IMG/VR virus record: IMGVR_UViG_3300031715_000001
Coordinates: 42,689-106,688 of that record
Reading direction: 5' to 3' (one strand)
From: a virus
Length of the DNA: 64,000 nucleotides
Shown: positions 1 to 9,254 of the stretch, in pieces
Numbering within the stretch: the first letter of the stretch is position 1
Layout: each line of letters starts with the position of its first letter
Position numbers and translations under genes: made by a program
Notes under the pieces: generated by a model
The model's database searches: none
What the model saw: the letters and a program-made list of their open reading frames with translations, nothing else
Told to the model about the DNA's origin: nothing

Positions 1-1
1 G

Positions 2-460
2 CCCTACGCAGCCAAATACCCGGCGAGTATGCAATTTGGCCCTATCCTTCCCAATGCGGTTTATCACTGGCGGCATCCCAACACCAACCCGCCCGCGAAA
101 ACCGCCGACGTAAAAGTGACCGCGGTGATCTTTTTGGGCGGCAAGGAAGAGGGCGATCCGCTGCGTACCATCCCGCTATTCGTGGCGCGCGCGCAGATGA
201 CCGGCGAATTAACTTATTGGGCCAAGGCCATCGATTCCGTCCACACGCTGGCCCAGCTCGAAACCTTGCTCAGCCATCCGCGAACGCCGGCCGACGCGAC
301 TACGGCGGCCGTGATTCTTAGTACGCTGCGCAGCGTGCCCGCATCCGTGAGCGCTGGGGTGATGACCGAAGGAGCGGGTTTGAACTACGTCCAGGTATAT
401 CTAAAGCGAATGCTGTCCACGTTGGAAGTCGAATCGGTCCGCAAAGGAGGCCAGCAATGA
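2..460 (+). CDS. Hypothetical protein, probably 5'-truncated by the window edge
   Basis: The frame is open back to the window edge, and the first ATG (base 29) has no convincing ribosome site, so the gene probably starts upstream. The visible product has about 150 residues, is soluble and has no signal or membrane segment. Its C-terminal half is helical (TLAQLETLLSHP, YVQVYLKRMLSTLEVE). The stop overlaps the next start as ATGA, so the two are probably translated together. I do not recognise the family. Its strand is opposite to the late operon, so it belongs to a separate rightward module that converges on the tail genes near 2.03 kb. Confidence 0.6.
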   Translation, partial: PYAAKYPASMQFGPILPNAVYHWRHPNTNPPAKTADVKVTAVIFLGGKEEGDPLRTIPLFVARAQMTGELTYWAKAIDSVHTLAQLETLLSHPRTPADATTAAVILSTLRSVPASVSAGVMTEGAGLNYVQVYLKRMLSTLEVESVRKGGQQ

Positions 461-1098
461 ACCAGTTATTTCTTGCGTTGCTGTTCGCTCCACTCGCGGC
501 CGCGCAGTGTCCCGGTTGGGCCATGAGCATCGGAGGGATCTTGGCCGGAACACAGTACAGCTTTTCGCAAACCGGTCCCACCGGAACTGGTATACCTTTC
601 TCCAACTTTTACATCACGCGGACCTACTGGCCGGCTTGTATCTCGCTCACGGGAGCCGGGAGCACGAGCTCGCCGACTTCGCTTAACGCCAGCGGGACTT
701 ACGGCTTTGCCGGAATCTATCCGCAGTGCAATCCCATTTTCAGCGCCGTAAACAGCGGGTATGCAACCGGAATTCAATACGCACAGTATGGAGCCGTCAA
801 CGAAGGTTGGCTGGGAGTCTGTGTCGCGACGGGCATAGTTTCGGCACAGGTCAATTGCCCGACTAGCTGTCAAGCCTCATTGCCGCCACCAACTAAGCCG
901 ACAACCTGTGGGAGCGTGGGGACGCCTCCAGCGTGGTCCTGCAACCTCTGGTGCTGCGACACGTTTTACGGGCTGTGGTACTGTACCGAAGACGGAGTAT
1001 GCAGCAACAACTATTCCAAAAACAGTCCGTTCCTGGTCCGGCCGCGACGGCAGAGTGATGTCCTGGCCATTCAACTCGGGCCACCGCCAGGGAAGTAA
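457..1098 (+). CDS. Secreted cysteine-rich hypothetical protein
   Basis: The product has 213 residues. Residues 1-16 form a clear Sec signal peptide (MNQLFLALLFAPLAAAQ, cleavage likely after AAA). The mature part is rich in Gly, Ser, Thr and Tyr. A C-terminal cysteine cluster (CNLWCCDTF, WYCTEDGVC) suggests a disulphide-bonded extracellular domain. It overlaps the upstream gene by four bases (ATGA), and a GGAGG-type ribosome site lies just before the start (aaaggaggccagcaATG). No enzyme motif is visible. It could be a secreted or surface protein of the host or phage. Confidence 0.65.
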   Translation: MNQLFLALLFAPLAAAQCPGWAMSIGGILAGTQYSFSQTGPTGTGIPFSNFYITRTYWPACISLTGAGSTSSPTSLNASGTYGFAGIYPQCNPIFSAVNSGYATGIQYAQYGAVNEGWLGVCVATGIVSAQVNCPTSCQASLPPPTKPTTCGSVGTPPAWSCNLWCCDTFYGLWYCTEDGVCSNNYSKNSPFLVRPRRQSDVLAIQLGPPPGK

Positions 1099-1127
1099 AA
1101 GCAACGCCCAGTCATAAAGAACCCGCT

Positions 1128-1817
1128 ATGCTAAGAAACTTTGCGCTTCTCAATCTTCTCGCGCTGTCACTCGGCGCAACTCCGACCTATCTCGACACCG
1201 GATCAGCCAGCATCACCTGTGTCCCGAACGGCCCTGGAGATCCAACCACCGTCCAATCCAGTGGTCCGCAGGCAGCGGCGCAGTGCCAATTGCCCAATCT
1301 CAGCCCTGGTGGTGCCGGTGTAGACGCCAATGGCCTTAACCTTTTGGGTAGTATCGGAGGTTGGGCCAGCGCAGCTTCTTTTAGTGCTAGCGGACAGTCC
1401 GTAGATACCGTCACTGAGGGCGACAGCAGCGGAGTCGCTCAGTTCAATATCTCATTCCAATGGGGCGTGCTTTTAGATTTTGGAATTCAAGCTGACGTGG
1501 CGGCTGATTTTTACATCAATGGGGTACCGGTTTGGAATGACAACCATTTTGTGACTGGTGATGTCTCAGTAGGCAATTTTGATATCGCCGCTGTCGATGA
1601 ACCGTTCAGTCTAGGACAGCAATTCACCTTGCAGGAAGATGTTAGCATCTCTGGATCGGGGGGCGGTCCAACTGGGATAGAAGAGTACGGAAACTACATC
1701 AGCGTTGTCGGGATATTAGAAATCAGCGATCCAATTCTTATTCCAGAGCCACGCACGGCTTTTATGGTAATAGTCGGAATCTTACTGCTGGGTATTGCGG
1801 GCAGGGACTATCTATGA
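1128..1817 (+). CDS. Secreted protein with PEP-CTERM-like sorting tail
   Basis: The product has 229 residues. The N-terminus is a signal peptide (MLRNFALLNLLALSLGA). The body is a Gly/Ser/Asp-rich beta-type domain. The last 24 residues hold a PEP motif (PEPRTAF), a hydrophobic stretch (VIVGILLLGIAG) and a short charged end (RDYL), matching the layout of exosortase-processed PEP-CTERM proteins. The final basic cluster is weaker than usual. Such tails are known from Gram-negative biofilm formers, including Acidobacteriota. The gene is visibly more AT-rich than the late phage genes. The next gene overlaps its stop (ATGA). Confidence 0.65.
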   Translation: MLRNFALLNLLALSLGATPTYLDTGSASITCVPNGPGDPTTVQSSGPQAAAQCQLPNLSPGGAGVDANGLNLLGSIGGWASAASFSASGQSVDTVTEGDSSGVAQFNISFQWGVLLDFGIQADVAADFYINGVPVWNDNHFVTGDVSVGNFDIAAVDEPFSLGQQFTLQEDVSISGSGGGPTGIEEYGNYISVVGILEISDPILIPEPRTAFMVIVGILLLGIAGRDYL

Positions 1818-2020
1818 ATTCAAGAACTTGGAATGACATACTGATAGCCAGAATCGGCTGGCTGTTATTAAGTATCAGCCTGATGATGCTACTGCAACCG
1901 CCCAAATCATTGAAGGTCTTACTATATTCAATGGCCTGCGCGTCTGTGGGATTCGTCTCTTGTAAAGTCGGTGAAGCGGTTGCGCGCAGATGGTCGAGTC
2001 GCAGGGAGTCAAGTATATAA
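1814..2020 (+). CDS. Small membrane protein
   Basis: The product has 68 residues. Two hydrophobic segments (about residues 14-27, WLLLSISLMMLL, and 34-48, VLLYSMACASVGFV) end in a basic tail (RRWSSRRES), which suggests two membrane helices with a cytoplasmic C-terminus. It overlaps the PEP-CTERM-like gene by ATGA, so the two are probably co-expressed. The size and topology would suit a holin, but no lysin is next to it, so that remains a guess. It ends 14 bases before the convergent end of the tail genes. Confidence 0.5.
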   Translation: MNSRTWNDILIARIGWLLLSISLMMLLQPPKSLKVLLYSMACASVGFVSCKVGEAVARRWSSRRESSI

Positions 2021-2033
2021 TTACCTAACCTTT

Positions 2034-2873
2034 TCAAGTTCCCTGACAAGGTACTGCGCTCGAAGTAAATGTACCTGTTGAGTCTACACAAACATACCGT
2101 AGGCCGCTGCCGCTCTTCAGGGTTGGCATAACAATCTCCCCTGGTTGGCTGCCGCTCGCGCCAGTTTTTAGCGTACCTGGAATGCTCACATTTCCACCTG
2201 AATCCAGAACTACGCAATTCGGACAGGAGATCACGCCGGTTGCAGGGTTGTAGACAAGCGGCGCGAGAACGCCATTAATGACCAATGGACCAATCGCTGG
2301 AACGGGCGCTGGCTGTGCGGTTCCGGATATCTCGACGCGGAGCCCGGTTGGATTGGGATTGGGCGTATAGTTCGTGACCACAAAATCAAGCGTGTTGATT
2401 CCGGCGATAAATCCGGTCGAGATGGGGAAAGGCGTAAGGGAAAGAAAGGAATCGGAACTGGGGCCAACCGCTGTACCGTTGATCTTTATGATGATAGGGG
2501 GATCGTCGGAAGCAACCTTCACCGTAAGGGCCGCCGTGCTGATATTCAATCCGGTGAGGTCGAAAGTGGTTCGGTAGGTATATGCGCCCGCTAGGTTGCC
2601 AGATCCAGCATCCGCTCTAGGCCCAATCCATTTGGAATTTGGCCCGCTAGCCAGCCAAAGATTCGTTGCAATCGGCCAAGCGTTATTGACCACATATGCG
2701 TTCGGGCCTGGGTAGGCAGGGTCCGCGCTGGTGATCAACTTGTAATGCGCGTCCACGCTAGCGTCGGATGCCAGGACGCCAGGGGAGACCGTGCCGGTAT
2801 TAAAAATTGGAATCGCGACTGGGGTTTGGGCAAGAATGGAACAGGTTATGCCGAGGTATATTAGCATTCTCAT
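2034..2873 (-). CDS. Signal-bearing fibre/adhesin-like protein, last gene of the late operon
   Basis: The start is the ATG overlapping the upstream stop (ATGA), which gives a short Sec leader (MRMLIYLGITCSILAQ); a longer reading would run into the upstream gene. Mature residues about 20-190 look like an all-beta sandwich (YTYRTTFDLTGLNISTAAL, SDDPPIIIKINGTAVG, NTLDFVVTNYTPNPNP). The last 60 residues resemble the C-terminal caps of neighbouring fibre genes (VDSTGTFTSSAVPC). The composition is AT-richer than the capsid genes. A role as a secreted or virion-displayed adhesin is inferred from position. Confidence 0.6.
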   Translation of the reverse strand: MRMLIYLGITCSILAQTPVAIPIFNTGTVSPGVLASDASVDAHYKLITSADPAYPGPNAYVVNNAWPIATNLWLASGPNSKWIGPRADAGSGNLAGAYTYRTTFDLTGLNISTAALTVKVASDDPPIIIKINGTAVGPSSDSFLSLTPFPISTGFIAGINTLDFVVTNYTPNPNPTGLRVEISGTAQPAPVPAIGPLVINGVLAPLVYNPATGVISCPNCVVLDSGGNVSIPGTLKTGASGSQPGEIVMPTLKSGSGLRYVCVDSTGTFTSSAVPCQGT

Positions 2874-5584
2874 CTGACAGTTACCCCAGAAATCGTCGCG
2901 CCAGAGAATGTAGTGTTGCCAGTCGGCGTAGGCAAAGAGAAGCCTGTCGCGCCGCAATAAACAGCCAGGTTGTCTGGTGCTCCGGAATCACTGTGGCCGC
3001 ACTGCAATGTTCCGTCTGGCGAGATGGAAGTTTGGCTGACGTAGTAATCCGTGCCTGTATAGTCACCAATGACACTCACGCCGCGAGTTTTGAGTAATTC
3101 AACTACGTTTATCGGGGTGGCCGAAGTGCCAGTAGCCATCGGCGAAAAGTCCAGAATCATCATGTCCGACTGATTCTGGTAAGGACCGTTTACGCCACTA
3201 GTTGCCATCGTAACGTCGGGGGTGAATATTCCGGTCCCGGCAGTCCAGGTACCCCCCAACGTCCCTCCACAATTGAAGGTCGAGCCCCACTGAGCCGTAG
3301 CGCCTGAAACCGTCCCGGCGTTGTCGGTCAGCGTTAGGCTCGTGCCGCTATTTACCGTCGCCACTTTACAGAACTTTCCTGAACCCAGAGAACAGGTGGT
3401 GACGCCAGCGATCTGAATGTAGTGGCCGGCCAGCGCACTATCAAAGGCAGGACCGCTCGTTGCGGTTAGCGCCGTACCGCCCGTTACGTTCACGCTGCCG
3501 GTCAGATTGGTAAGTCCAGCGATGGTGCATTTATTATTAACGTCCAACAGTCCAGTCACGCCAGAGAGAGTGATCGGGCTTCCGACGATCTTATTGCCGT
3601 TTGATACTGGCAGGTTTCCATTTATATAGTTAGCATCAACGGTGAGTGAGCCTGGGGTGCCGGTTGTCAGACTTCGAATGGCGTAGCCGTATACTGCGGG
3701 GGCGCTGTTACCATTGTCAACAGTTATGATTGACAATGGAGCCGTCAAAGCTCCACCGACATGAAAGTCCTGAAGTTGGTGGTCTATCGGGAAGAGGAAG
3801 TATGCGCCACCGCCTGCCTGCACGGGCGTGAACATACTGACTGCGCCGCCCGCATCTGGATCAGAAGCGGTAACGACGCTGTATGCAGCCAAGTCTACGC
3901 CTTGAACAAAAAGCTCATGCTTGACGCCGCCTATGGAAACCTCAACCCAGCCCGCGTGCCCAGCGGAATTACAATTGGCATTCGCACAATCGGTCGCTGC
4001 ATTGGAAATTTGTTTGAATAGAAATCCTTTATCGCTTGATGATGGCCTTACCGGCATCGGACCTTCATCTACAATGGTGTGCCCCGGCCCTAGCCAACTC
4101 AAGAGTTCGTCAGCGGCGCTTGTAGCGCTCGTTGCTTCCAGAATGCACCACATCTTACCACTAACACCGGAGAATCCCTGACTGCACTGAAGAATTCCTC
4201 TGATATTCGTTTGGCTGCTACTACTAGGATTAGGATTCCCTGGGCTGATCGTTGTGAGCGAGCCATAATTGTACGTAACATAAGTCCCATTCGTTACGTC
4301 TGCGATTAGGGCTATTGGGCTATTACCTGTAACATGTACGTTGTTGGTGAGTGGGAAATACTTCCCACCAACCACCATTGTGTCGTTTGAAGAGGCGAGA
4401 CTATATAAGGCCGTAAAGGAGGGTCCGGTCGTTCCCACCAACAAACCTATATCCGCGTCGGAGCCGCCCGGAATCAGGACCCGATGAATTGTGGCGGAAT
4501 GCGTAGTATAGAGATAGGCATCCAAGCCTGGATTGAACGCTGTATAACTTGGGTCCCAGAGCATGTCTCCATCAGTTAGGGTTGTGACAGTCAACACATC
4601 ACCAGTACCATTCGTCTTGGTGATGTAAGTCGTACCACCTGGAAGGGTCTCTGTTATTACGTAATTGCCTGTCGTGCTGACGGAAGACTGAGGACCATCC
4701 GTTAGGATCACTCGAATGGCATTCGATGGGGTAACGCGATAACGAACACTCCCTGCTCCTGGGCCAAAGTTCGGGTCGGTGTCGGTGGTGGACGTACCGG
4801 GAGTCGTCGGCAGGAAACGAGTTCCACCAGGCACGGCGTTTGTAATAGTGCAAAGTTCCTCGTGTTGATAAATAGCACTCCCAACAGCACAGTTTACAGC
4901 AGCCCCGTTAGGAGTCTTCCAATTTTGAACGGACGGTGCAAAGGTCTGATAGTTGATTGTTTCCGTACAGCCCGAAGGGCACGAGCCGCTTTGAGTGATG
5001 GTGATAGTGGACTGCGGGCAGTTTGTTCCTACTGTTGAGCATGCCGGGAAACCTGTCAGATTCGATCCGGTCCAGTAAACGTAGACCTGATTTGGGGCAG
5101 TTGTCGTTGACACCGTGGCTGTCCCAGAGCATGAAGCCGCTGTTCCAGGGCTTGCTATAGCCGTGGTTGGACTGGAAGTATAGCCGCCGCCTCCATTGGT
5201 GATGACAAGTGCTGTCCCTCCGGCGATTGTATTTGTGCCGGTCAACGCCACTGTGGCCGCGCCGAGTTCCCCACCTCCGTTGAACAGATTCAGGACACAG
5301 GTCTGGCTGACTGAACCGACTGCCGTGATGCCGCTTGTATAAGTCCCAGCCGTTAGTGTCGAAGTGACCTGGGTGTGCATGATAGCGCACAGAGAACCAC
5401 CGGTCGTGATAGTATTCGCGCATCCCGATACCGTGATCGTGCCCGAACCGCCAGTGAGGGTGATTGCGCGCGGGTAGTCCTGCGCATAGGCCGAGACGCC
5501 TTGGAAGGTCAGCGTAGTAGGGCTGATCTGTCCCAACAATGCGGAAGAAATGGCCAGCGCCAATGCTAAAAAGCCGAATTTCAT
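2870..5584 (-). CDS. Large Thr/Ser/Gly-rich fibre-like protein
   Basis: The product has 904 residues with a Sec leader (MKFGFLALALAISSALLGQ). It is dominated by beta-prone Thr/Gly/Ser repeats. An N-terminal Ig-like stretch (LTFQGVSAYAQDYPRAI) has scattered Cys pairs, and the C-terminal part has the short G-N-T strands typical of the other fibre genes here. It is ATGA-coupled at both ends to its neighbours. No catalytic motif is visible. It is probably a tail-fibre or host-surface-binding protein, judged from composition and its place in a five-gene fibre block. Confidence 0.6.
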   Translation of the reverse strand: MKFGFLALALAISSALLGQISPTTLTFQGVSAYAQDYPRAITLTGGSGTITVSGCANTITTGGSLCAIMHTQVTSTLTAGTYTSGITAVGSVSQTCVLNLFNGGGELGAATVALTGTNTIAGGTALVITNGGGGYTSSPTTAIASPGTAASCSGTATVSTTTAPNQVYVYWTGSNLTGFPACSTVGTNCPQSTITITQSGSCPSGCTETINYQTFAPSVQNWKTPNGAAVNCAVGSAIYQHEELCTITNAVPGGTRFLPTTPGTSTTDTDPNFGPGAGSVRYRVTPSNAIRVILTDGPQSSVSTTGNYVITETLPGGTTYITKTNGTGDVLTVTTLTDGDMLWDPSYTAFNPGLDAYLYTTHSATIHRVLIPGGSDADIGLLVGTTGPSFTALYSLASSNDTMVVGGKYFPLTNNVHVTGNSPIALIADVTNGTYVTYNYGSLTTISPGNPNPSSSSQTNIRGILQCSQGFSGVSGKMWCILEATSATSAADELLSWLGPGHTIVDEGPMPVRPSSSDKGFLFKQISNAATDCANANCNSAGHAGWVEVSIGGVKHELFVQGVDLAAYSVVTASDPDAGGAVSMFTPVQAGGGAYFLFPIDHQLQDFHVGGALTAPLSIITVDNGNSAPAVYGYAIRSLTTGTPGSLTVDANYINGNLPVSNGNKIVGSPITLSGVTGLLDVNNKCTIAGLTNLTGSVNVTGGTALTATSGPAFDSALAGHYIQIAGVTTCSLGSGKFCKVATVNSGTSLTLTDNAGTVSGATAQWGSTFNCGGTLGGTWTAGTGIFTPDVTMATSGVNGPYQNQSDMMILDFSPMATGTSATPINVVELLKTRGVSVIGDYTGTDYYVSQTSISPDGTLQCGHSDSGAPDNLAVYCGATGFSLPTPTGNTTFSGATISGVTVR

Positions 5585-7128
5585 CGCAGCGTTACTCCAG
5601 GAGTTATATTCATGCCACTTCCTAGAATGGAAGGCAAGATCGTAGTTCCACCGCTGAACTCATAAGCCCCCGCATCCCACACACCGGTTGCCGGTCGAGA
5701 AGTGGTGGAACGAGACACGGCCTTATGATTAACCGAATCGTAGCTGGTGTAAGTTGAATCGCTCGTGCATAAACTGGCAAAGACGCCCGAGCACGAACTA
5801 GTGAAGTCTGTCCCGACCCCAACTGTTGAGTTGGTCGAAGCTACCGGTGAGTAGGCATAGGTTTCTGAAGCCGTATACTGATCGAAGCGAGGGGAACTGT
5901 CAGAGTCAGCCTGTGCCGCCGTCTGTTGCACGTTGCCACCATCGTTGATGCAACTTCCGTTCACGAAATTGCATATTGTTGGCGAGATGCAGTGAAAATT
6001 GCCGTAATGCGCCGTGCCCGTTCCCGCAGACCCGTTTTGCATACACGCTCCCGTGGCTGTTACGACGGTATTGTTGTAATAATAGAATGTGCCGTTCGTT
6101 GAAGGACCACCGATGCTAAAGCCTTTATCGGAGTTCACCTCGTTATCGTAAAGAACATTATTGAAGGCATAGGCAACGTAGGATGGGTTGGCTGAATTGG
6201 CCAACATGAAAATGGTGGTCCCGCCGCTACACACCGAGTGACGGACGACGTTGTTGGAAACTTGGATTACCGTACCGCTAAAGACCCCCTGCGGATAAAT
6301 CATGTTGCAGTGATCGCCCGTGGTCGAGAGGTTGTTATATTCAACTAGATTTCCGTCGATCACGTTGAAGATGCCGTTCATCCCGTCATACACGTAACGC
6401 ACGATGTTGCCATGTACGATGTTGCCGTGCAAGATTCCACCGAAACAGTAGTTGCCTCCTATGTCTGATGAGTCCGATCCGTCGATGACGTTGTACTGAA
6501 AAAGATTGCCGGTTCCTTCGCCGCCGAAGTTGCTCCAGTTCATGGTCATGGCGAATGGATCGTTTGTGCCGGAACCGCAAGAGCCACCCGTACGTGACCA
6601 GCCATGAATGTAAAGATTTTCTACCGTAATACCGTTGCCGTAAGTAGCGACGATGTTTGAACTAGACCCATCGTACTTATAGCCGGTGACCTCGATGTTG
6701 TCGAGAGTCAGGTAATTCCCCGCAAGCCAGACCACGTTACCGAGAGTGCTAGAGTTATTCCCGCAATTAGTCGCTTGGCAACTCCAAATAGGCCGCGTCC
6801 AGGATGCTCCCGTGAACCACGTTTGATCCACGCCGATGTAGATCGTGGACCCGCTGGAACCGGAGTAGGTAAGGTTCACGCCGCCTAAGTCCGTCGAACC
6901 CCACGTATCCCCTCCGTAGAGGATAAAGCGATCCCCAGGATTAGGGGAATATCCAGCAGCGTTAGATGTAGCGCCAGCCATTCCTGGAATATGCGCCCAC
7001 GGAGTTGCTTTCGATTGGGCAGTTGTAGAAGAACGAGTATCGAGACCGTTTGTTTTTGAGATATAAAATGTCGCCCCAGACAATGGAAGGCATAGCAGTG
7101 CTAAGAGAGCAAATCTCCTGTAGGTCAT
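5581..7128 (-). CDS. Right-handed beta-helix tailspike/depolymerase-like protein
   Basis: The product has 515 residues. A leader (MTYRRFALLALLCLPLSG) is followed by the pectate-lyase-like opening FYISKTNGLDTRSSTT with a PWAHIPGM motif, as in polysaccharide-degrading beta-helix proteins. Residues about 130-400 show parallel beta-helix rungs (GNYLTLDNIEVTGY, NGITVENLYIHGW, NLFQYNVIDG, NIVHGNIVRYVYDG, NGTFYYYNNTVV). An Asn/Gly ladder of this kind is typical of tailspikes that cut capsule or O-antigen. It is ATGA-coupled to the next gene and directly abuts the previous one. The substrate is unknown. Confidence 0.7.
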   Translation of the reverse strand: MTYRRFALLALLCLPLSGATFYISKTNGLDTRSSTTAQSKATPWAHIPGMAGATSNAAGYSPNPGDRFILYGGDTWGSTDLGGVNLTYSGSSGSTIYIGVDQTWFTGASWTRPIWSCQATNCGNNSSTLGNVVWLAGNYLTLDNIEVTGYKYDGSSSNIVATYGNGITVENLYIHGWSRTGGSCGSGTNDPFAMTMNWSNFGGEGTGNLFQYNVIDGSDSSDIGGNYCFGGILHGNIVHGNIVRYVYDGMNGIFNVIDGNLVEYNNLSTTGDHCNMIYPQGVFSGTVIQVSNNVVRHSVCSGGTTIFMLANSANPSYVAYAFNNVLYDNEVNSDKGFSIGGPSTNGTFYYYNNTVVTATGACMQNGSAGTGTAHYGNFHCISPTICNFVNGSCINDGGNVQQTAAQADSDSSPRFDQYTASETYAYSPVASTNSTVGVGTDFTSSCSGVFASLCTSDSTYTSYDSVNHKAVSRSTTSRPATGVWDAGAYEFSGGTTILPSILGSGMNITPGVTLR

Positions 7129-9252
7129 TTAATTAAAACACGCATTCGCTGCATAGAATGTATCCCCACTTGTTCCATCAGTGACGACAGGCGTTTTAGA
7201 ACCAGCCGTAGTCGTAATCAACGCAACAGACCCGTCCTGCGTGTTGCCATAAATTGTGTGGGCATAACTGAACGAATTGCCGGATGCGGGGGCCGTCGTT
7301 AAAGATCCGTTGACGCCAAACCCAGCCAAACAGAAATCATTCGTTCCTGTCGTAGTTACCGATGGTCCTGTGCAAGTAGTCCCGCTACAAGTCCCCGCAT
7401 TTGTCGCTCCGCCCGAGCCGTCCTGGGACCAACTACTCCCAGAACCCTTGGCAACTTGATAGATCGTAAGCTCCGCGTTTGTTACAGCGCCGCTAAATAC
7501 GATGTGAATTTGTGATGCTGCGGTACTGGGAGCACTCACAAACCAAATAGAAGGCGTCATGTGGCCCGTGGCAGCGGTCGCCCCGGCAGCTTTTGACATG
7601 GTGCCACCCGTAATGCAAGAACCCCCGGAAGACAAACAGACAGAGGATGTCGAAATCGCCGCGCTTCCGCTTTGCTGCGCTATCTCAACCGCCATGAGAT
7701 TGTTCTGAATAGAGGCTTTAGTCAGCGCGAAATTTAGGGATGATCCACTAGTAGCTTGATCCGACTCGCCATCTATGATACCGATGCCACCAGACCCCCA
7801 AAATCCAACAACGTCTCCTGTCCACCCTGTACTCCCCGATGCCGACAGTGTGAATGTGAATGGTGGCCCAATGGTTCCTGCCGATGGGATGCAATGCCCA
7901 AATGGATTATTCTGCCAAAGCGGTTGTGGTCCATCTATAGGCTCACCGCCGAAAGATCCAGCATCGAATTGACAGTTCGATCCCGTCCCGGAGGGAGCCG
8001 TCAACGCAATAGCGGTGTTCGTTCCCTCCGACCCAACGGCCTCTGAAATTCCCACGGATGGCAGAGGACTCCAGGTAGGCCCAGATGAAACCGCATCAAA
8101 GGCTAACGATGTAGCACCGCTGCTCCCGCTTGAGAAAGAAGCGCGACCTGCCGTAACGCTAGTGGGCGCATTGACGTACTCTCTCAACACAAACGTACAA
8201 TCTTGGGACGTAGCAACGGTGAAGGTCAGGTCTCCTGGGGATGTCGCCGCCGCGTTGGCAAGATAATACTCATTGAGTCCGCCGACCGAGCCGTTAAATG
8301 TGGTAGTCCAGGTACGGCCCGCATCCGTAATCGCGGTCGGCCCAGCGCTGATACAAGAATTGGTGTCGGTAAGTAAGCTCCCGCTGGCGTTGGGAAATTG
8401 CACCTTAAAGGATGTGGCCGATGAGCTATTCGGTTCTGAATAACCCAACATGCGGCTGACATATACTCCACTTGGGGCTGTACCGGCAGACGCAGATTTG
8501 AATGCAATGAGAAATTCCGTATAACTGGAAGATGTTCCCAGCGTTATGGTGGGGTTCTGTACCCCTGCCGAAGTAGCGACAGTCCAACCTACAGCACAAT
8601 CGTCCTGTAGGTTACTAGGCCCTTGCGTCCATCCACCCGGAAAGGTGATAGATGCTTGGACTTGGCTACTGGCCGGACAAACCTGAGCCAGAACAAGATC
8701 GTTTGCCGCCGTGGTGGTTATGCTGGCGCAATTGGCGGACGTTGTTGCAGCGTGACTACAACTTGTGTCCACATCCACCGGGCTAGAGGTTGCAATGTTA
8801 TAAAACTCCCAGACTTGGGCGCTGGCGTTGCTGACGGCTGTTGTTCCGAACGTAACGTTTGTCTTGATAGCCCCAGCGGTCACATTTGGCGCATAGGCAA
8901 TACCATTCCACAGGTTAGTCCCGCTTGGGTCTTGTGATCCTGAGAGCACGGTAAAAGAATTGCTCTTATCGTCTGCTGCCGTCGCCGTTACCGAAGTACT
9001 GGCATGGGCATACTGAAACGGAACTACCCTGAGGTTCCCGCTGAGCGCCGGGTATGACGCCTGGAGACAATAGGAAAAGGTAGGACAGGCGGTCTGGCCT
9101 GTAGGGTTACTACCCACGCTTGTGCCGGTCGTGCTATTGCTTGCGCTTGCGCTGACGAAGCCGGGAGTGGCCGGTACAACAGAATTGAAAACTGTCGGAA
9201 CAAATTGACCAAAACAAGCGCCTGCTGCTAACAATACAGATAACACTCGCAT
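7129..9252 (-). CDS. Fibre-like secreted protein with repeated beta-sandwich modules
   Basis: The product has 707 residues with a Sec leader (MRVLSVLLAAGACFGQF). At least three similar modules follow, each carrying an 'AxxLxxAQxC' or 'LTKASIQNNLMAVEIAQQ' strand and a 'FLIAFKS' or 'ELTIYQVAKGS' strand, so it looks like a tandem array of one beta domain. Its TAA stop abuts the ATG of the next gene. There is no catalytic motif. An adhesin or fibre role is inferred from the repeats and the fibre-block context. Confidence 0.6.
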   Translation of the reverse strand: MRVLSVLLAAGACFGQFVPTVFNSVVPATPGFVSASASNSTTGTSVGSNPTGQTACPTFSYCLQASYPALSGNLRVVPFQYAHASTSVTATAADDKSNSFTVLSGSQDPSGTNLWNGIAYAPNVTAGAIKTNVTFGTTAVSNASAQVWEFYNIATSSPVDVDTSCSHAATTSANCASITTTAANDLVLAQVCPASSQVQASITFPGGWTQGPSNLQDDCAVGWTVATSAGVQNPTITLGTSSSYTEFLIAFKSASAGTAPSGVYVSRMLGYSEPNSSSATSFKVQFPNASGSLLTDTNSCISAGPTAITDAGRTWTTTFNGSVGGLNEYYLANAAATSPGDLTFTVATSQDCTFVLREYVNAPTSVTAGRASFSSGSSGATSLAFDAVSSGPTWSPLPSVGISEAVGSEGTNTAIALTAPSGTGSNCQFDAGSFGGEPIDGPQPLWQNNPFGHCIPSAGTIGPPFTFTLSASGSTGWTGDVVGFWGSGGIGIIDGESDQATSGSSLNFALTKASIQNNLMAVEIAQQSGSAAISTSSVCLSSGGSCITGGTMSKAAGATAATGHMTPSIWFVSAPSTAASQIHIVFSGAVTNAELTIYQVAKGSGSSWSQDGSGGATNAGTCSGTTCTGPSVTTTGTNDFCLAGFGVNGSLTTAPASGNSFSYAHTIYGNTQDGSVALITTTAGSKTPVVTDGTSGDTFYAANACFN

Positions 9253-9254
9253 GA

